From contig CBCXVS010000074.1 of the NCBI GenBank assembly GCA_965178525.1, positions 1-26,150 of the forward strand: DNA of 26,150 nucleotides, read 5' to 3'. Shown in pieces: positions 1 through 8,104 of the stretch. The stretch comes from CBCXVS01 sp965178525 (GTDB lineage: Bacteria > Tectomicrobia > Entotheonellia > Entotheonellales > Entotheonellaceae). A program made the translations under genes and the position numbers. The stretch's first letter is position 1. The number at the start of each line of letters is the position of its first letter. A model generated the notes under the pieces. It was not told the DNA's origin. It saw nothing but the letters and a program-made list of their open reading frames with translations, and made no database searches.

Positions 1-114
1 AATTCGTTTCAGGCTTTTGAGTTTTTATTTCAACAAGTTGTCGCCGAATCACGGGAGGAACTTCGGGCTAGACAGCGAGACCTGTCCCCTTATCCAGATA
101 TGATTTTTTCCTGA
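1..114 (+). CDS. C-terminal fragment of an unidentified protein (runs off the window)
   Basis: Frame +1 is open from the first base to a TGA at 112-114, followed at once by a TAA at 115-117. It would encode the last 37 residues of a protein, with a polar, charged helix-like stretch (VAESREELRARQRDL) and the tail SPYPDMIFS. The double stop and the arrangement (its stop lies 3 bases from the stop of the convergent Uma2 gene) support a real gene end. No family can be recognised from so short a piece. The 5' part lies outside the window. It could still be chance. Confidence 0.4.
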   Translation, partial: NSFQAFEFLFQQVVAESREELRARQRDLSPYPDMIFS

Positions 115-117
115 TAA

Positions 118-766
118 TCATAGCGGCCATGCCTTTTCCCGCACCCACTGGCGGAATCCGCGTATGAGCGCCGTTTCACTCTGCTCTAGACGCTGGCTTA
201 AAACATGCAAGAGCTGCGAGGCCGGCAGGGGTGGAAGAACCGAACTCTCTTGAACCTCCACATNNNNNNNNNNCATAGCCTTCAGCCTGAAGCACATAAA
301 ATTGCAACCGCTCGCCGTCATATCGCCACACCTCGGGGACACCCAGCGCGCCATAGATGCCGAACTTGCTGAGTGAAGACCGGCTGATATCGACTTCAAT
401 CAACAAATCCGGGGGCGGGTCGACTCGCATGTCCATTTCGTCTTTGCCACGCACGTCGGCGGCATGTTGAATGTAATAACACTCATCCGGCTCACATCCC
501 CGCTCCAGATCCTCGCGCTTAAATGTCGTTGAACTCGCACTTTCAATATCGATGTTCAGCTCTTCGGTGAAAGCCTCAACCATGCGGCCGATGAGACGCT
601 TGACATTTTCATGCAGCTTCGACGGCGCCATCATTTCTAATACCCCACAGTCATACGTCATGCGGCCTCGGCAATTGTCCGAATCGTTTAAAATCGCCAA
701 ATACGTTTGCCAACTGATGTGGTCCAGAATGACGCGTTGCTCTGCAAGAAACCGTACTGTGCTCAT
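118..766 (-). CDS. Uma2-family (DUF820) putative restriction-endonuclease-fold protein, interrupted by an assembly gap
   Basis: Uma2 proteins have a PD-(D/E)XK nuclease fold; their biological role is poorly known and they occur in many paralogous copies. Visible here: PPDLLIEV (about residues 117-125, with Asp120 and Glu124 as the expected acidic pair), Lys134 and the family hallmark GVPEVWRYDG near 142-151. The ATG at 766 has AGAGG about 8 bases upstream. The frame is broken only by the N run at 264-273. Beyond it, in another frame, the sequence continues as VEVQESSVLPPLP, ending ALIRGFRQWVREKAWPL and TGA at 118-120, a typical Uma2 C-terminus. Joining the two halves gives about 211 residues, close to the usual 180-210. 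The gene lies 58 bases after the Bat-type operon and may be its last gene or separate. Confidence 0.82.
264..273. other. Assembly gap (10 N) inside the Uma2 gene
   Basis: Ten Ns are flanked on both sides by the same triplet, cat. Ten is a common placeholder length in scaffolding. Collapsing the Ns and one copy of cat restores a single Uma2 frame reading EGY-VEVQES across the join, so the true gap is probably zero or negative in length. Confidence 0.9.
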
Positions 767-824
767 CGTATATACCTCTAATCAATCGGCCAGAGAAATC
801 CGAAAGGGCCAACGGTCAGCAACG

Positions 825-3131
825 CTAGAACAGACCGGCTTGGCGGCGCCGCCACCATTCCGCCGCCAGGCAGAGGGCGACCAGGATCAACAGCGGAAAC
901 GTCTCCCGCAGACGCTGCCGGGTTTCTTCCAAGACTTTGTAGCTGGGCGTGCCACCGAAGAAATCGATGAGGCTGGACAGGGTCGGGCGAGCCGGATCCT
1001 GCAGGGCAAAGAAGGCGCCACCCGTCGTGTTAGCGATGTCCTTGAGCAAGGTGTGATTGGGAACCGCGTCTTGTTGTTCTCCGCCCGGTGGATACACGCG
1101 TAGCAGGAGGCGCGTGGCTTCGTGGGTTTCCTGGCCGATGATGGCCTGCACGTCCAGGCTATAGATGCCTGCATCGTTGGCGCGAAAACGGTAGCGGAAT
1201 TCGCCGGGATTGTTGGTCGGTACGGCCTGCATAGGCATGGTCGTCCCGGCAGGGCGCCTGAGCGTAATGGTCGGGGTAGCATCCGTGCCGGGGCGATAGT
1301 CGTTCTGTAACACTTGGATGGTACCGCTCACCTCACTCCCCATGGGAAATCCGGTGGCATCGGCCATGATGCGCACCTGTTTGAGTTCGGGGTCGCGGAT
1401 GAGCCAGCGCGCCAGTTGGCGCATGAACTGCAGGTAGTATTGATTCGAGTCCATCTGCCCGGCCATCTGGAAATTCCACTTCCAAATGTAGTCACTCATC
1501 AACGCCAGGGTCCGGCCCTTGCCAAAGCGCTGCACCGCCAGCAGAGGCGCGGGGACGGCGTTCCCAAAACGTCCGCTACTGACGCCTAATACCGTCGCGT
1601 CAGGCTTGGGGCGAGCCACGACATTGAGCGCATCGAGGTTCGTCAGGTCTTTCCAGATGCGCTGGTTCTCTTCCGGGTCGGCCACGAGTCGTGTAATCGG
1701 ATGTCTCATCCCTTCCGGCGTGAGCACCATGCGCTGGGTGACCGGACGATAATCATTGCGTTCCTTACGGAGCATCACCGGCAAAATGTCTTCAATTGGC
1801 GTGCCGGCATAACCGCCTTGCGCAAACGCTAAACGCCCTCCGATCATGGCGAAGGCGCCGCCATCTCGCACATAGCTCCGCACGTTTTCTAGATAAAACC
1901 AAGGAAAATAGTACTCAAAGCTGAAATTTTCGAAGATAATGAGATCGAAATTTTGCAGCTCCTGCGTAAAGAGGCGCCGCGTTGGAAACGGGATCAGGCT
2001 GAGCTGGCTTTCCGGCACGTTCACCACATCGGTAGGCGTGCGGAGGATGACAAAGGAAATCAGATCGACGCTGGGATCCTGTTTCAGCGCCTGTCGCAGG
2101 AAACGGTAGTTCCAGGTCGGGCTGCCACAGACCAAGAGCACACGGATTTTATCGCGCGCCACGGAAATGGGAACGGTTTTGGCATTGTTATCTGTGATCG
2201 CTTCTCCAAGACGTGGGGCCACACTCACCGTGTAGGTAAACTCCCCAATATCTTCCGGCAAGACTTCAAAGGAGACCTGGTGTTGCGCTTCCTGTCGTGT
2301 CACCTGCACGGTTTGCGTCGACACGACTCGCCCCGCACGCTGCAGCACGACCGGGATGCGTTCGCCGTGATAACCCCAGGTGTGCAGGGTGGTTTGTATC
2401 GTGACCGGATAATGTAGAAACGTCAGGCTGGGCGCCTGCACCGATGCCACTCGGATATCGCGGTAGGTTGCCGGATTGCCCAGGCCAACGGTGACCACCG
2501 GAACATCCGCCTGCCGTAAATACGCCATGCCGGTGTCCGGTCCATGATGCGCCCCGTCACTGAACAGCAGGACGCCTACCGGAGAGGTCGCGCGGTTTTC
2601 TTCTAGTAAATGGGTCAGGGAGCCCACAATATCAGTGCTATGCCCGCTGCCTTGCAACTGTTCTAGGTGCTGCTGTGACAACGGTCGGGCGGTTTCATTA
2701 AATTGGTACAGTTTGACCTGGTAATATTCCCCTAGCGTTTGCAAAAGCGGCGCCTCACCATCCTGCAAATAATCGAGTGCCTGACGTAGACGGTCGGAGC
2801 GGTTGCCAGTCACTTCGTCGGATAGCGCCATGCTGCCCGATGTATCCACCATGACCGCCAGGGAAGGGAGAAGACGCAAGACTTTTTGGATGATGAGCGT
2901 CGGGTTCAGGAGCATGCCGAGAATGAGCGCGTAAGCGATCCCACGCAGGAGGCACAATCCCCAACGGACACGAGTACTGACACGTTGCCGCAGGTCATGC
3001 CATTGCAGGGCGATGAAGGCCCCAAAGCCGACCGCAATCACCCCGATCAGGAGCAGCGGTAGCGCGTATTCCCACGCCAGGCTGCTGCGAAAGAGTCCTG
3101 CGTTGGTTTGCCATAGGAAAGGAGACATCAT
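825..3131 (-). CDS. Large membrane protein with VWA domain and glutamine-amidotransferase-like domain (Bat-type operon)
   Basis: This is a 768-residue membrane protein typical of MoxR/VWA operons. Two N-terminal membrane segments (about residues 21-42 and 60-82) precede a von Willebrand A domain with an intact MIDAS motif, DTSGS at 96-100. Beta-sandwich-like sequence follows, then a region like class-I glutamine amidotransferases (VLLVCGSPTWNYRFLR, later FDLIIFENF and VRDGGAFAMIGG) that lacks an obvious catalytic Cys. A C-terminal membrane helix ends in WWRRRQAGLF. The domains probably face the periplasm and bind metal or protein partners rather than catalyse. The frame is open upstream to 3284, but that stretch overlaps the DUF4159 gene. 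The ATG at 3131, 8 bases after the upstream TAA and with AAGG in front, is the better start. Likely translated with its neighbours. The exact function of the family is unknown. Confidence 0.85.
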   Translation of the reverse strand: MMSPFLWQTNAGLFRSSLAWEYALPLLLIGVIAVGFGAFIALQWHDLRQRVSTRVRWGLCLLRGIAYALILGMLLNPTLIIQKVLRLLPSLAVMVDTSGSMALSDEVTGNRSDRLRQALDYLQDGEAPLLQTLGEYYQVKLYQFNETARPLSQQHLEQLQGSGHSTDIVGSLTHLLEENRATSPVGVLLFSDGAHHGPDTGMAYLRQADVPVVTVGLGNPATYRDIRVASVQAPSLTFLHYPVTIQTTLHTWGYHGERIPVVLQRAGRVVSTQTVQVTRQEAQHQVSFEVLPEDIGEFTYTVSVAPRLGEAITDNNAKTVPISVARDKIRVLLVCGSPTWNYRFLRQALKQDPSVDLISFVILRTPTDVVNVPESQLSLIPFPTRRLFTQELQNFDLIIFENFSFEYYFPWFYLENVRSYVRDGGAFAMIGGRLAFAQGGYAGTPIEDILPVMLRKERNDYRPVTQRMVLTPEGMRHPITRLVADPEENQRIWKDLTNLDALNVVARPKPDATVLGVSSGRFGNAVPAPLLAVQRFGKGRTLALMSDYIWKWNFQMAGQMDSNQYYLQFMRQLARWLIRDPELKQVRIMADATGFPMGSEVSGTIQVLQNDYRPGTDATPTITLRRPAGTTMPMQAVPTNNPGEFRYRFRANDAGIYSLDVQAIIGQETHEATRLLLRVYPPGGEQQDAVPNHTLLKDIANTTGGAFFALQDPARPTLSSLIDFFGGTPSYKVLEETRQRLRETFPLLILVALCLAAEWWRRRQAGLF

Positions 3132-3139
3132 GATCGGCC

Positions 3140-3919
3140 TTATCCCAACTTTTTCCGGATGAACGGAATGTGGATCAAGTCCTGTTTGTAATTCACCGTC
3201 AAAGCGTACAGCACACAGTTCACCCCAAGCTTGAACGCTTCCAGCCGCTGCGCTTCCCCGCCCGGGTGACAGGGTGAGACCCAATTGCCTAGAAAATCAC
3301 GCTCCCAGGCCGCCCCCAGGCCATTCTGGCAATACAGCAGGGGCGTCCGGTCGCCGATTTCCACGCCTTCCAAATAGGGGTTGACAACGCGTACACCGCC
3401 GACCATGCGAATGAGATAGAAGGAGCGAAACACGGTATGATCCGGTGGCAAGACCTTGAGGGGACGCTGCGGAAAGAGCCGGGCAATGTCCCGCCGGATA
3501 CTGGTATCGAAATCGCGGCCTTTATTACCACGGGCATCGTCGATGAGCATCAGGCCGCCGAAGAGCAGGAAGCGGCGTAAAATAGTGAGATCCGCGTCAC
3601 TGAGAGGCGGAAAACTCTGTTCCCCGGTCATGTACAGAAAGGGGAAGGCAAACAGCGCCGGATCCTGCAACGTGACCACCTGGCGTTCGTCGTGCGTTTC
3701 GACGCTGGTACGCTGGCGCACTTCACGCATGAGAGAGATCGTTGCCCGTGGCCGCGGATCCCACCGGCTGCCTTGGTATTTAAGCTGCGCTAAGGCAAAC
3801 GTGTTCGACGCCGAGAGTGCCGACGCCGAGGGGGCGAGAGCCGCGCTCAGACTATAAACGGCGGGCGCCCCTGCAGCCCAATGTAGCATGCGGCGTATGA
3901 ACAGGCGCCGTGAGAGCAT
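3140..3919 (-). CDS. DUF4159 domain protein with probable Tat signal
   Basis: A 259-residue protein. The N-terminus MLSRRLFIRRMLHW followed by a hydrophobic stretch and an Ala-rich cleavage region (SAALAPSASA) looks like a twin-arginine signal, so export is likely. The rest matches DUF4159: FPFLYMTGEQSFPPLSDADL, then LRRFLLFGGLMLIDDARG, then a DHTVFRSFYLI segment and a C-terminal region with LGVNCVLYALT. DUF4159 proteins resemble GATase-like folds and are regular partners of MoxR, DUF58 and BatA proteins, as here. The in-frame TTG at 3931 is possible, but the ATG at 3919 has GGAGG five bases upstream and gives a cleaner signal peptide. It sits between the two VWA membrane proteins. Confidence 0.83.
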   Translation of the reverse strand: MLSRRLFIRRMLHWAAGAPAVYSLSAALAPSASALSASNTFALAQLKYQGSRWDPRPRATISLMREVRQRTSVETHDERQVVTLQDPALFAFPFLYMTGEQSFPPLSDADLTILRRFLLFGGLMLIDDARGNKGRDFDTSIRRDIARLFPQRPLKVLPPDHTVFRSFYLIRMVGGVRVVNPYLEGVEIGDRTPLLYCQNGLGAAWERDFLGNWVSPCHPGGEAQRLEAFKLGVNCVLYALTVNYKQDLIHIPFIRKKLG

Positions 3920-3971
3920 CGCGTCCTCCAAGGTCTACATCATAAGGTACTCAGCCAGAATGTTTTGCCCC

Positions 3972-6095
3972 CTACAGGCGATTCGCGTAGACATTTTCGA
4001 CCGCCAACAGGCCGACAACCGCGACCAGGAGGATGGTGGCCAACTCCTTGGACGGCAATGTCGCATCAGTACTCGCTTGCCCAAAGGCGGCTTCCTCTTC
4101 CAGCATCAAGCGTAGGGGTTCGAGTCGGGCTTGTAGATCGTCACGTTGCAGCTTGCTGAAGTTCGATTCGGCCCGGGTCGCATTCACCGTCAGAATGTCA
4201 GCGCCACGTGGCGTGGTCAGGTTGTAGATGCCGGGAACGGTGTATTCGGCAAACTGCGCCACGACTCCCGTTGCCTCCGAGCGATAGCGAACGAGCCGTT
4301 TGTGGCCATCCGCGGTGCGGATGGTGAGAGTAGCGCCAGCATCGTCGGGCCGTCCTGCGAGCGTCACGGGAGCTGGGAGGATGGCATTCGGGCGGGGTGA
4401 GGCGGCCGACAGATTGGCCAGATAGCCCAAGAGCCCATGCAGTAAGGGGACATATGCGGTACGCGTCGGCATGTCCGTCCAATCGCGGTCGGCCGTCGAT
4501 GTATAAAACATCACGGCGCCATTCCCCACACCCTTTTCCACCAGAAGTGGATGGCCATCGCCAAGCGTCAGGAGCGTCTGCACGTCCGGCACGGTCTGCA
4601 GCCCTTCCAGGGCGACGTAGCGATAAAAACGGCCGCGCTGCAAGAGGGTTTGTTCCGGGGCAAAGAGTTGCAGGGCGACATGTTCCGGATCGGCGGCCGC
4701 AATGACCTGCGGCTGCGTCGGGGGTTGTTGCAGCGGCTGCCCCAGGGCGGCGGGCAAGAGTAAGGTATCGGAGCGATACAACATCGCGTTATACCGGGTC
4801 GCATCGATACGATTACCGGCAAAATAAAGCAGACCGCCGCCATCTCTGACGAACTGGTACAGACGCTGGCGCACCTGAGGCGCGAAGGCTTCCACATTGC
4901 AAAGCACAATCACCTGGTAGTCCGCCAAGCGCTCCTGTGCCAACCCTTCCCAGGTGACTGGCGTCGGATAAAACATCGCTTGCCGTAGGGTCGTGAGCGG
5001 TTGCAGCGCCTGCATCAGATAGAAAATTTCACTGTCATAGAGCGACGGACCCGGATCGCCATCGACGATCAGGACACGGGCCGGCACCACGGTTCGCAGG
5101 GCAAAATAGATGCGGTCATCATCTGCAAACGTATCCTCTTCGAGGCGAATTTCTCCCCAATGCAGGCCGGCCTCCGGTGCGGTGATGCGGAAGGGAATAG
5201 CGATCTGTTCGTCCGGTTGCAGGTCGACGAGCTGCTGACCCACCTTGCGCTGCCCGATGAGCAGATCGACACGCAGATTGCGCCGTGCCGTGGCACTGCG
5301 GTTCCGGACAACGGCCGTGACCTCTAAGGGCACCCGTTCAATAAAGGGTTGTTCCGTGATGCGAACGCGCTCCACCAGGACATTTGCATCACGTTTGGGC
5401 GATCCGATGCGGATGAAGTGTAACTCGACATCTTCCGGTAGCACATCGAACTGCGACAGATGCACATCTTCCCACCCTTGCACGGTCAGATCCGAGACCA
5501 CCACGAGGCGGCGGCGCGCGGTTTGACTCTGCCGCAGCAGAGTAAATGCACGTTGAAAGGCGCCACGGAGATCGATGGTTGCATGGCTCGGACGAATCGC
5601 CGCGAGGTCGGCTTCCCAGGTCGCTCGCTCTTGGCTGAACACATCGGGCGTTTCCGGCGCATCCGGCGGGGGCAGGAGGGGCCAGACGGCCACGCTATCC
5701 GGTGCGCGTAAGTTTTGCAAAACTTGTGATGTCAGTGCTTTGGCCCGTTGTAGACGCGATATGTCTTGATCTCGATAATGCATGCTGAGACTGTTATCCA
5801 CCAGGATGACGACGGATTGCGAGGGCCGCGAAGCGGCAGCCTGGACATCGCCCGTTGTGAGCGCGGGCCGAGCCAGAGCCAGGGCGAGCAGCAGGAGCGC
5901 CAGGACGCGCAGGGCCAATAGAAGCCATTGGTGCAGGCGAAACTTGCGTGCGGTGCGTCTATCCGCCAGCAGCAGGAAACGCACCGCCGGAAAGTAGTGT
6001 ACCAATGCCCGGCGCCGATAGATCAAATGAATCAGTACCGGAAGGGCAGTGGCCAGGCTCCCTAAGAGCAGAGCCGGTTGCAGGAACGCTAACAT
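3972..6095 (-). CDS. BatA-like membrane protein with VWA domain
   Basis: A 707-residue protein. It begins with the standard BatA N-terminal module: a hydrophobic helix (LQPALLLGSLATALPVLIHL), the motif IYRRRALVHYFPAVRFL, then a second helix (about 57-78). The VWA domain follows with a MIDAS-type motif DNSLS at 100-104 and a second acidic site near VVVSDL. The middle holds an immunoglobulin-like segment and a GATase-like segment (RVLIVDGDPGPSLYDSEIFYL, VRDGGGLLYFAG). A C-terminal helix (LATILLVAVVGLLAVENVY) closes the protein. In Bat operons such proteins are thought to act with the MoxR ATPase and DUF58 protein in envelope stress or assembly. The start at 6095 leaves 27 bases to the DUF58 stop. 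Confidence 0.87.
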   Translation of the reverse strand: MLAFLQPALLLGSLATALPVLIHLIYRRRALVHYFPAVRFLLLADRRTARKFRLHQWLLLALRVLALLLLALALARPALTTGDVQAAASRPSQSVVILVDNSLSMHYRDQDISRLQRAKALTSQVLQNLRAPDSVAVWPLLPPPDAPETPDVFSQERATWEADLAAIRPSHATIDLRGAFQRAFTLLRQSQTARRRLVVVSDLTVQGWEDVHLSQFDVLPEDVELHFIRIGSPKRDANVLVERVRITEQPFIERVPLEVTAVVRNRSATARRNLRVDLLIGQRKVGQQLVDLQPDEQIAIPFRITAPEAGLHWGEIRLEEDTFADDDRIYFALRTVVPARVLIVDGDPGPSLYDSEIFYLMQALQPLTTLRQAMFYPTPVTWEGLAQERLADYQVIVLCNVEAFAPQVRQRLYQFVRDGGGLLYFAGNRIDATRYNAMLYRSDTLLLPAALGQPLQQPPTQPQVIAAADPEHVALQLFAPEQTLLQRGRFYRYVALEGLQTVPDVQTLLTLGDGHPLLVEKGVGNGAVMFYTSTADRDWTDMPTRTAYVPLLHGLLGYLANLSAASPRPNAILPAPVTLAGRPDDAGATLTIRTADGHKRLVRYRSEATGVVAQFAEYTVPGIYNLTTPRGADILTVNATRAESNFSKLQRDDLQARLEPLRLMLEEEAAFGQASTDATLPSKELATILLVAVVGLLAVENVYANRL

Positions 6096-6122
6096 AACTC
6101 CATCCCTGACCTGTGACTGCTG

Positions 6123-7019
6123 TTACTGCCGCCGGGCCAAAAAGCGCGTCAGGACAACATCGAGCGGCGTGGTGGTTGGGAAACAGTTGTAATCGATCAA
6201 GTCGCGCCGGCATGCCTGCCGATAGTCGTCGATAAAGGTCTGGATCTGCTGCAGGTAGGCTTCCCGTATCGCGCGTGGGTCGGCTAAAATCCGGGTCGCC
6301 GGCGCCTCGATGTCCTCAAACATGGTCAGCCGCTCGAAAGGAAATTCCAATTCGTTACGATCGAGCACGTGGAAGACCATGACGTCATTGCGTCGGTGCC
6401 GAAAGAATTTCAGGGTTCTGAGAACCGCTTCCGGCGCATCGAAGAGGTCCGAAATCACCACGATCATGCCGCGTTTGTTAATTTTGCCGGCAATCTCACG
6501 CAGGGCCTGGTCCAGATGGGTTTCCCCCTGGGGCTGGGTCGCCTCCAGTTGACGGGTCAGCGCCTGCAGATGTTGCAAGCCGGAGCGCGGCGGAATATAG
6601 CGTTGCACATCGGCCCCAAAGGTCACGAGCCCGACCGAATCACCTTGACGCAGCATCAGATAGGCCAGCGACGCAGCCAGGTAGCAACCGTAGTCGAACT
6701 TGCTCAGGTCTTGGGAGCCATAGGCCATCGACGCGCTGGCATCGAGAAAAATCGTCGCTCGGAGGTTTGTTTCTTCCTCATACTCCTTGATAAAATAGCG
6801 ATCGAACTTGCCGTAGGCCTTCCAGTCGATGCGACGGATTTCATCGCCCGGGGCATACTCACGATGCTCGGCAAACTCCACGCTATAGCCGCGGTATGGG
6901 CTCTTGTGCATGCCGCTCAGCATCCCCTCCACGACATATCGCGCCCGCAATGACATGGTAGAAATTTTGGCTAACACCAGCGGATCGAAATAGTGTTGAC
7001 GCGCAGTCTGCGTTGGCAT
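6123..7019 (-). CDS. DUF58 / VWA-like cytoplasmic protein of the MoxR operon
   Basis: A 298-residue protein with the full DUF58 signature: GYSVEFAEHREYAPGDEIRR, then IDWKAYGKFDRYFIKEYEEE, followed by a VWA-like core starting FLDASASM (DxSxS at 93-97) and VVISDLFDA. DUF58 proteins are soluble partners of MoxR ATPases and are usually encoded next to them, as here. The frame is open further upstream through the end of the MoxR gene. The ATG at 7019 gives the conserved N-terminus (LVLAKISTMSLRARYVVEGM) and sits 14 bases after the MoxR stop. The C-terminus (PTTTPLDVVLTRFLARRQ) is typical of family members linked to the BatA/DUF4159 type of operon. Catalysis is not expected. Confidence 0.9.
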   Translation of the reverse strand: MPTQTARQHYFDPLVLAKISTMSLRARYVVEGMLSGMHKSPYRGYSVEFAEHREYAPGDEIRRIDWKAYGKFDRYFIKEYEEETNLRATIFLDASASMAYGSQDLSKFDYGCYLAASLAYLMLRQGDSVGLVTFGADVQRYIPPRSGLQHLQALTRQLEATQPQGETHLDQALREIAGKINKRGMIVVISDLFDAPEAVLRTLKFFRHRRNDVMVFHVLDRNELEFPFERLTMFEDIEAPATRILADPRAIREAYLQQIQTFIDDYRQACRRDLIDYNCFPTTTPLDVVLTRFLARRQ

Positions 7020-7033
7020 ACGTCGCTTTCTGC

Positions 7034-8104
7034 CTAAGAGGCGGCCGCGACCGCGAGTGGTACCTCGTCGGGGCTCACGGTCTCTAGTAAACGCTCGATA
7101 ATGGCTAGCGACGTCACGCCCTCGGCTTCGGCATTGAAATTGGTCAAGATGCGGTGGCGCAACACGGATGGCGCCAGGGCCCGCACGTCTTCCACCGAGG
7201 CGGCAAAGCGGCCATGCATAATCGCGCGTGCTTTGGCGCCGAGAATCAGATACTGCGATGCCCGTGGCCCGGCCCCCCAGTTGACCCACTCTTGAATGAA
7301 CGGCGGCGCGTCCTCATGCCCCGGGCGTGAGCGCTGTGCCAAACGCACGGCATAGCCCACCACGGAGGGTGTTGCCGGAACCCGCCGCACCAGATCTTGT
7401 AGTTGTAGGATCTGGTCGGCGTGCAGCACATGCTGCAGCTGCGGGCTATAGGCGGAGGTGCTATTGAGCACGATGTCGATTTCTTCGTCGTAACTGGGAT
7501 AATCGACTCCGATATGAAACATGAAACGGTCGAGCTGGGCTTCGGGCAGCGGGTAAGTTCCTTCCTGTTCGATCGGATTTTGCGTCGCCAGGACGAAAAA
7601 GGGCAAGTCCAGCGTATAAGTCTGGCCACTGGCCGTGACGCGGTACTCTTGCATCGCCTGCAGCAAGGCCGCTTGGGTTTTGGGCGGGGTGCGGTTGATC
7701 TCGTCCGCCAGCACAATGTTCGCAAAAATCGGACCTTGCAGGAAGCGATAGCGGCGGCGGCCAGTCTCAGGGTCTTCTTCCAGGATATCCGTGCCGGTGA
7801 TATCGGACGGCATCAGATCAGGCGTGAACTGGATGCGATTGAAGCGCAGATCCAACACGTCTGCCAGGGTGTGGATGAGCAGGGTTTTCGCCAGCCCCGG
7901 CACGCCAACCAGCAGACAGTGACCCCGCGCCAGCAAGGCGATGAGTAATTCTTCGATGACCTGATCCTGCCCAACGATGACCTTTTTGATCTCGCCCAGA
8001 ATCGCCTGCCGCTGCCGTGCGACCTCCTCAACGGCTTCGACATGCTCAGGATCATGCGCGTCGGAAGGGCGGGATGACTCGACCGGCTCGTGCTCTGTCT
8101 CCAT
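7034..8104 (-). CDS. MoxR-family AAA+ ATPase
   Basis: A 356-residue AAA+ ATPase of the MoxR (AAA_3) class, chaperone-like proteins that use ATP to mature or insert partner proteins. Walker A is GVPGLAKT (67-74), Walker B is IVLADEINR (130-138), and the sensor region reads FFVLATQNPIEQEGTYPLPEAQLDRF, the MoxR hallmark. The C-terminal lid includes WGAGPRASQYLILGAKARA, also diagnostic. The ATG at 8104 overlaps the upstream TGA as TGATG, with AGGAGA about 7 bases in front, so translational coupling to the Peptidase-MA gene is likely. A GTG one codon earlier (8107) is possible but less likely. It should act with the DUF58 and VWA proteins downstream. Confidence 0.95.
   Translation of the reverse strand: METEHEPVESSRPSDAHDPEHVEAVEEVARQRQAILGEIKKVIVGQDQVIEELLIALLARGHCLLVGVPGLAKTLLIHTLADVLDLRFNRIQFTPDLMPSDITGTDILEEDPETGRRRYRFLQGPIFANIVLADEINRTPPKTQAALLQAMQEYRVTASGQTYTLDLPFFVLATQNPIEQEGTYPLPEAQLDRFMFHIGVDYPSYDEEIDIVLNSTSAYSPQLQHVLHADQILQLQDLVRRVPATPSVVGYAVRLAQRSRPGHEDAPPFIQEWVNWGAGPRASQYLILGAKARAIMHGRFAASVEDVRALAPSVLRHRILTNFNAEAEGVTSLAIIERLLETVSPDEVPLAVAAAS

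Noticed and set aside
70..95. A REP/IS-like sequence around acctgtcccc near the left edge
   Set aside because: It is a single short resemblance inside an open frame, with no inverted partner visible.
3132..3284. Long N-terminal extension of the VWA/GATase-like protein
   Set aside because: It overlaps the DUF4159 gene, has no membrane or family features, and a good ATG lies at 3131.
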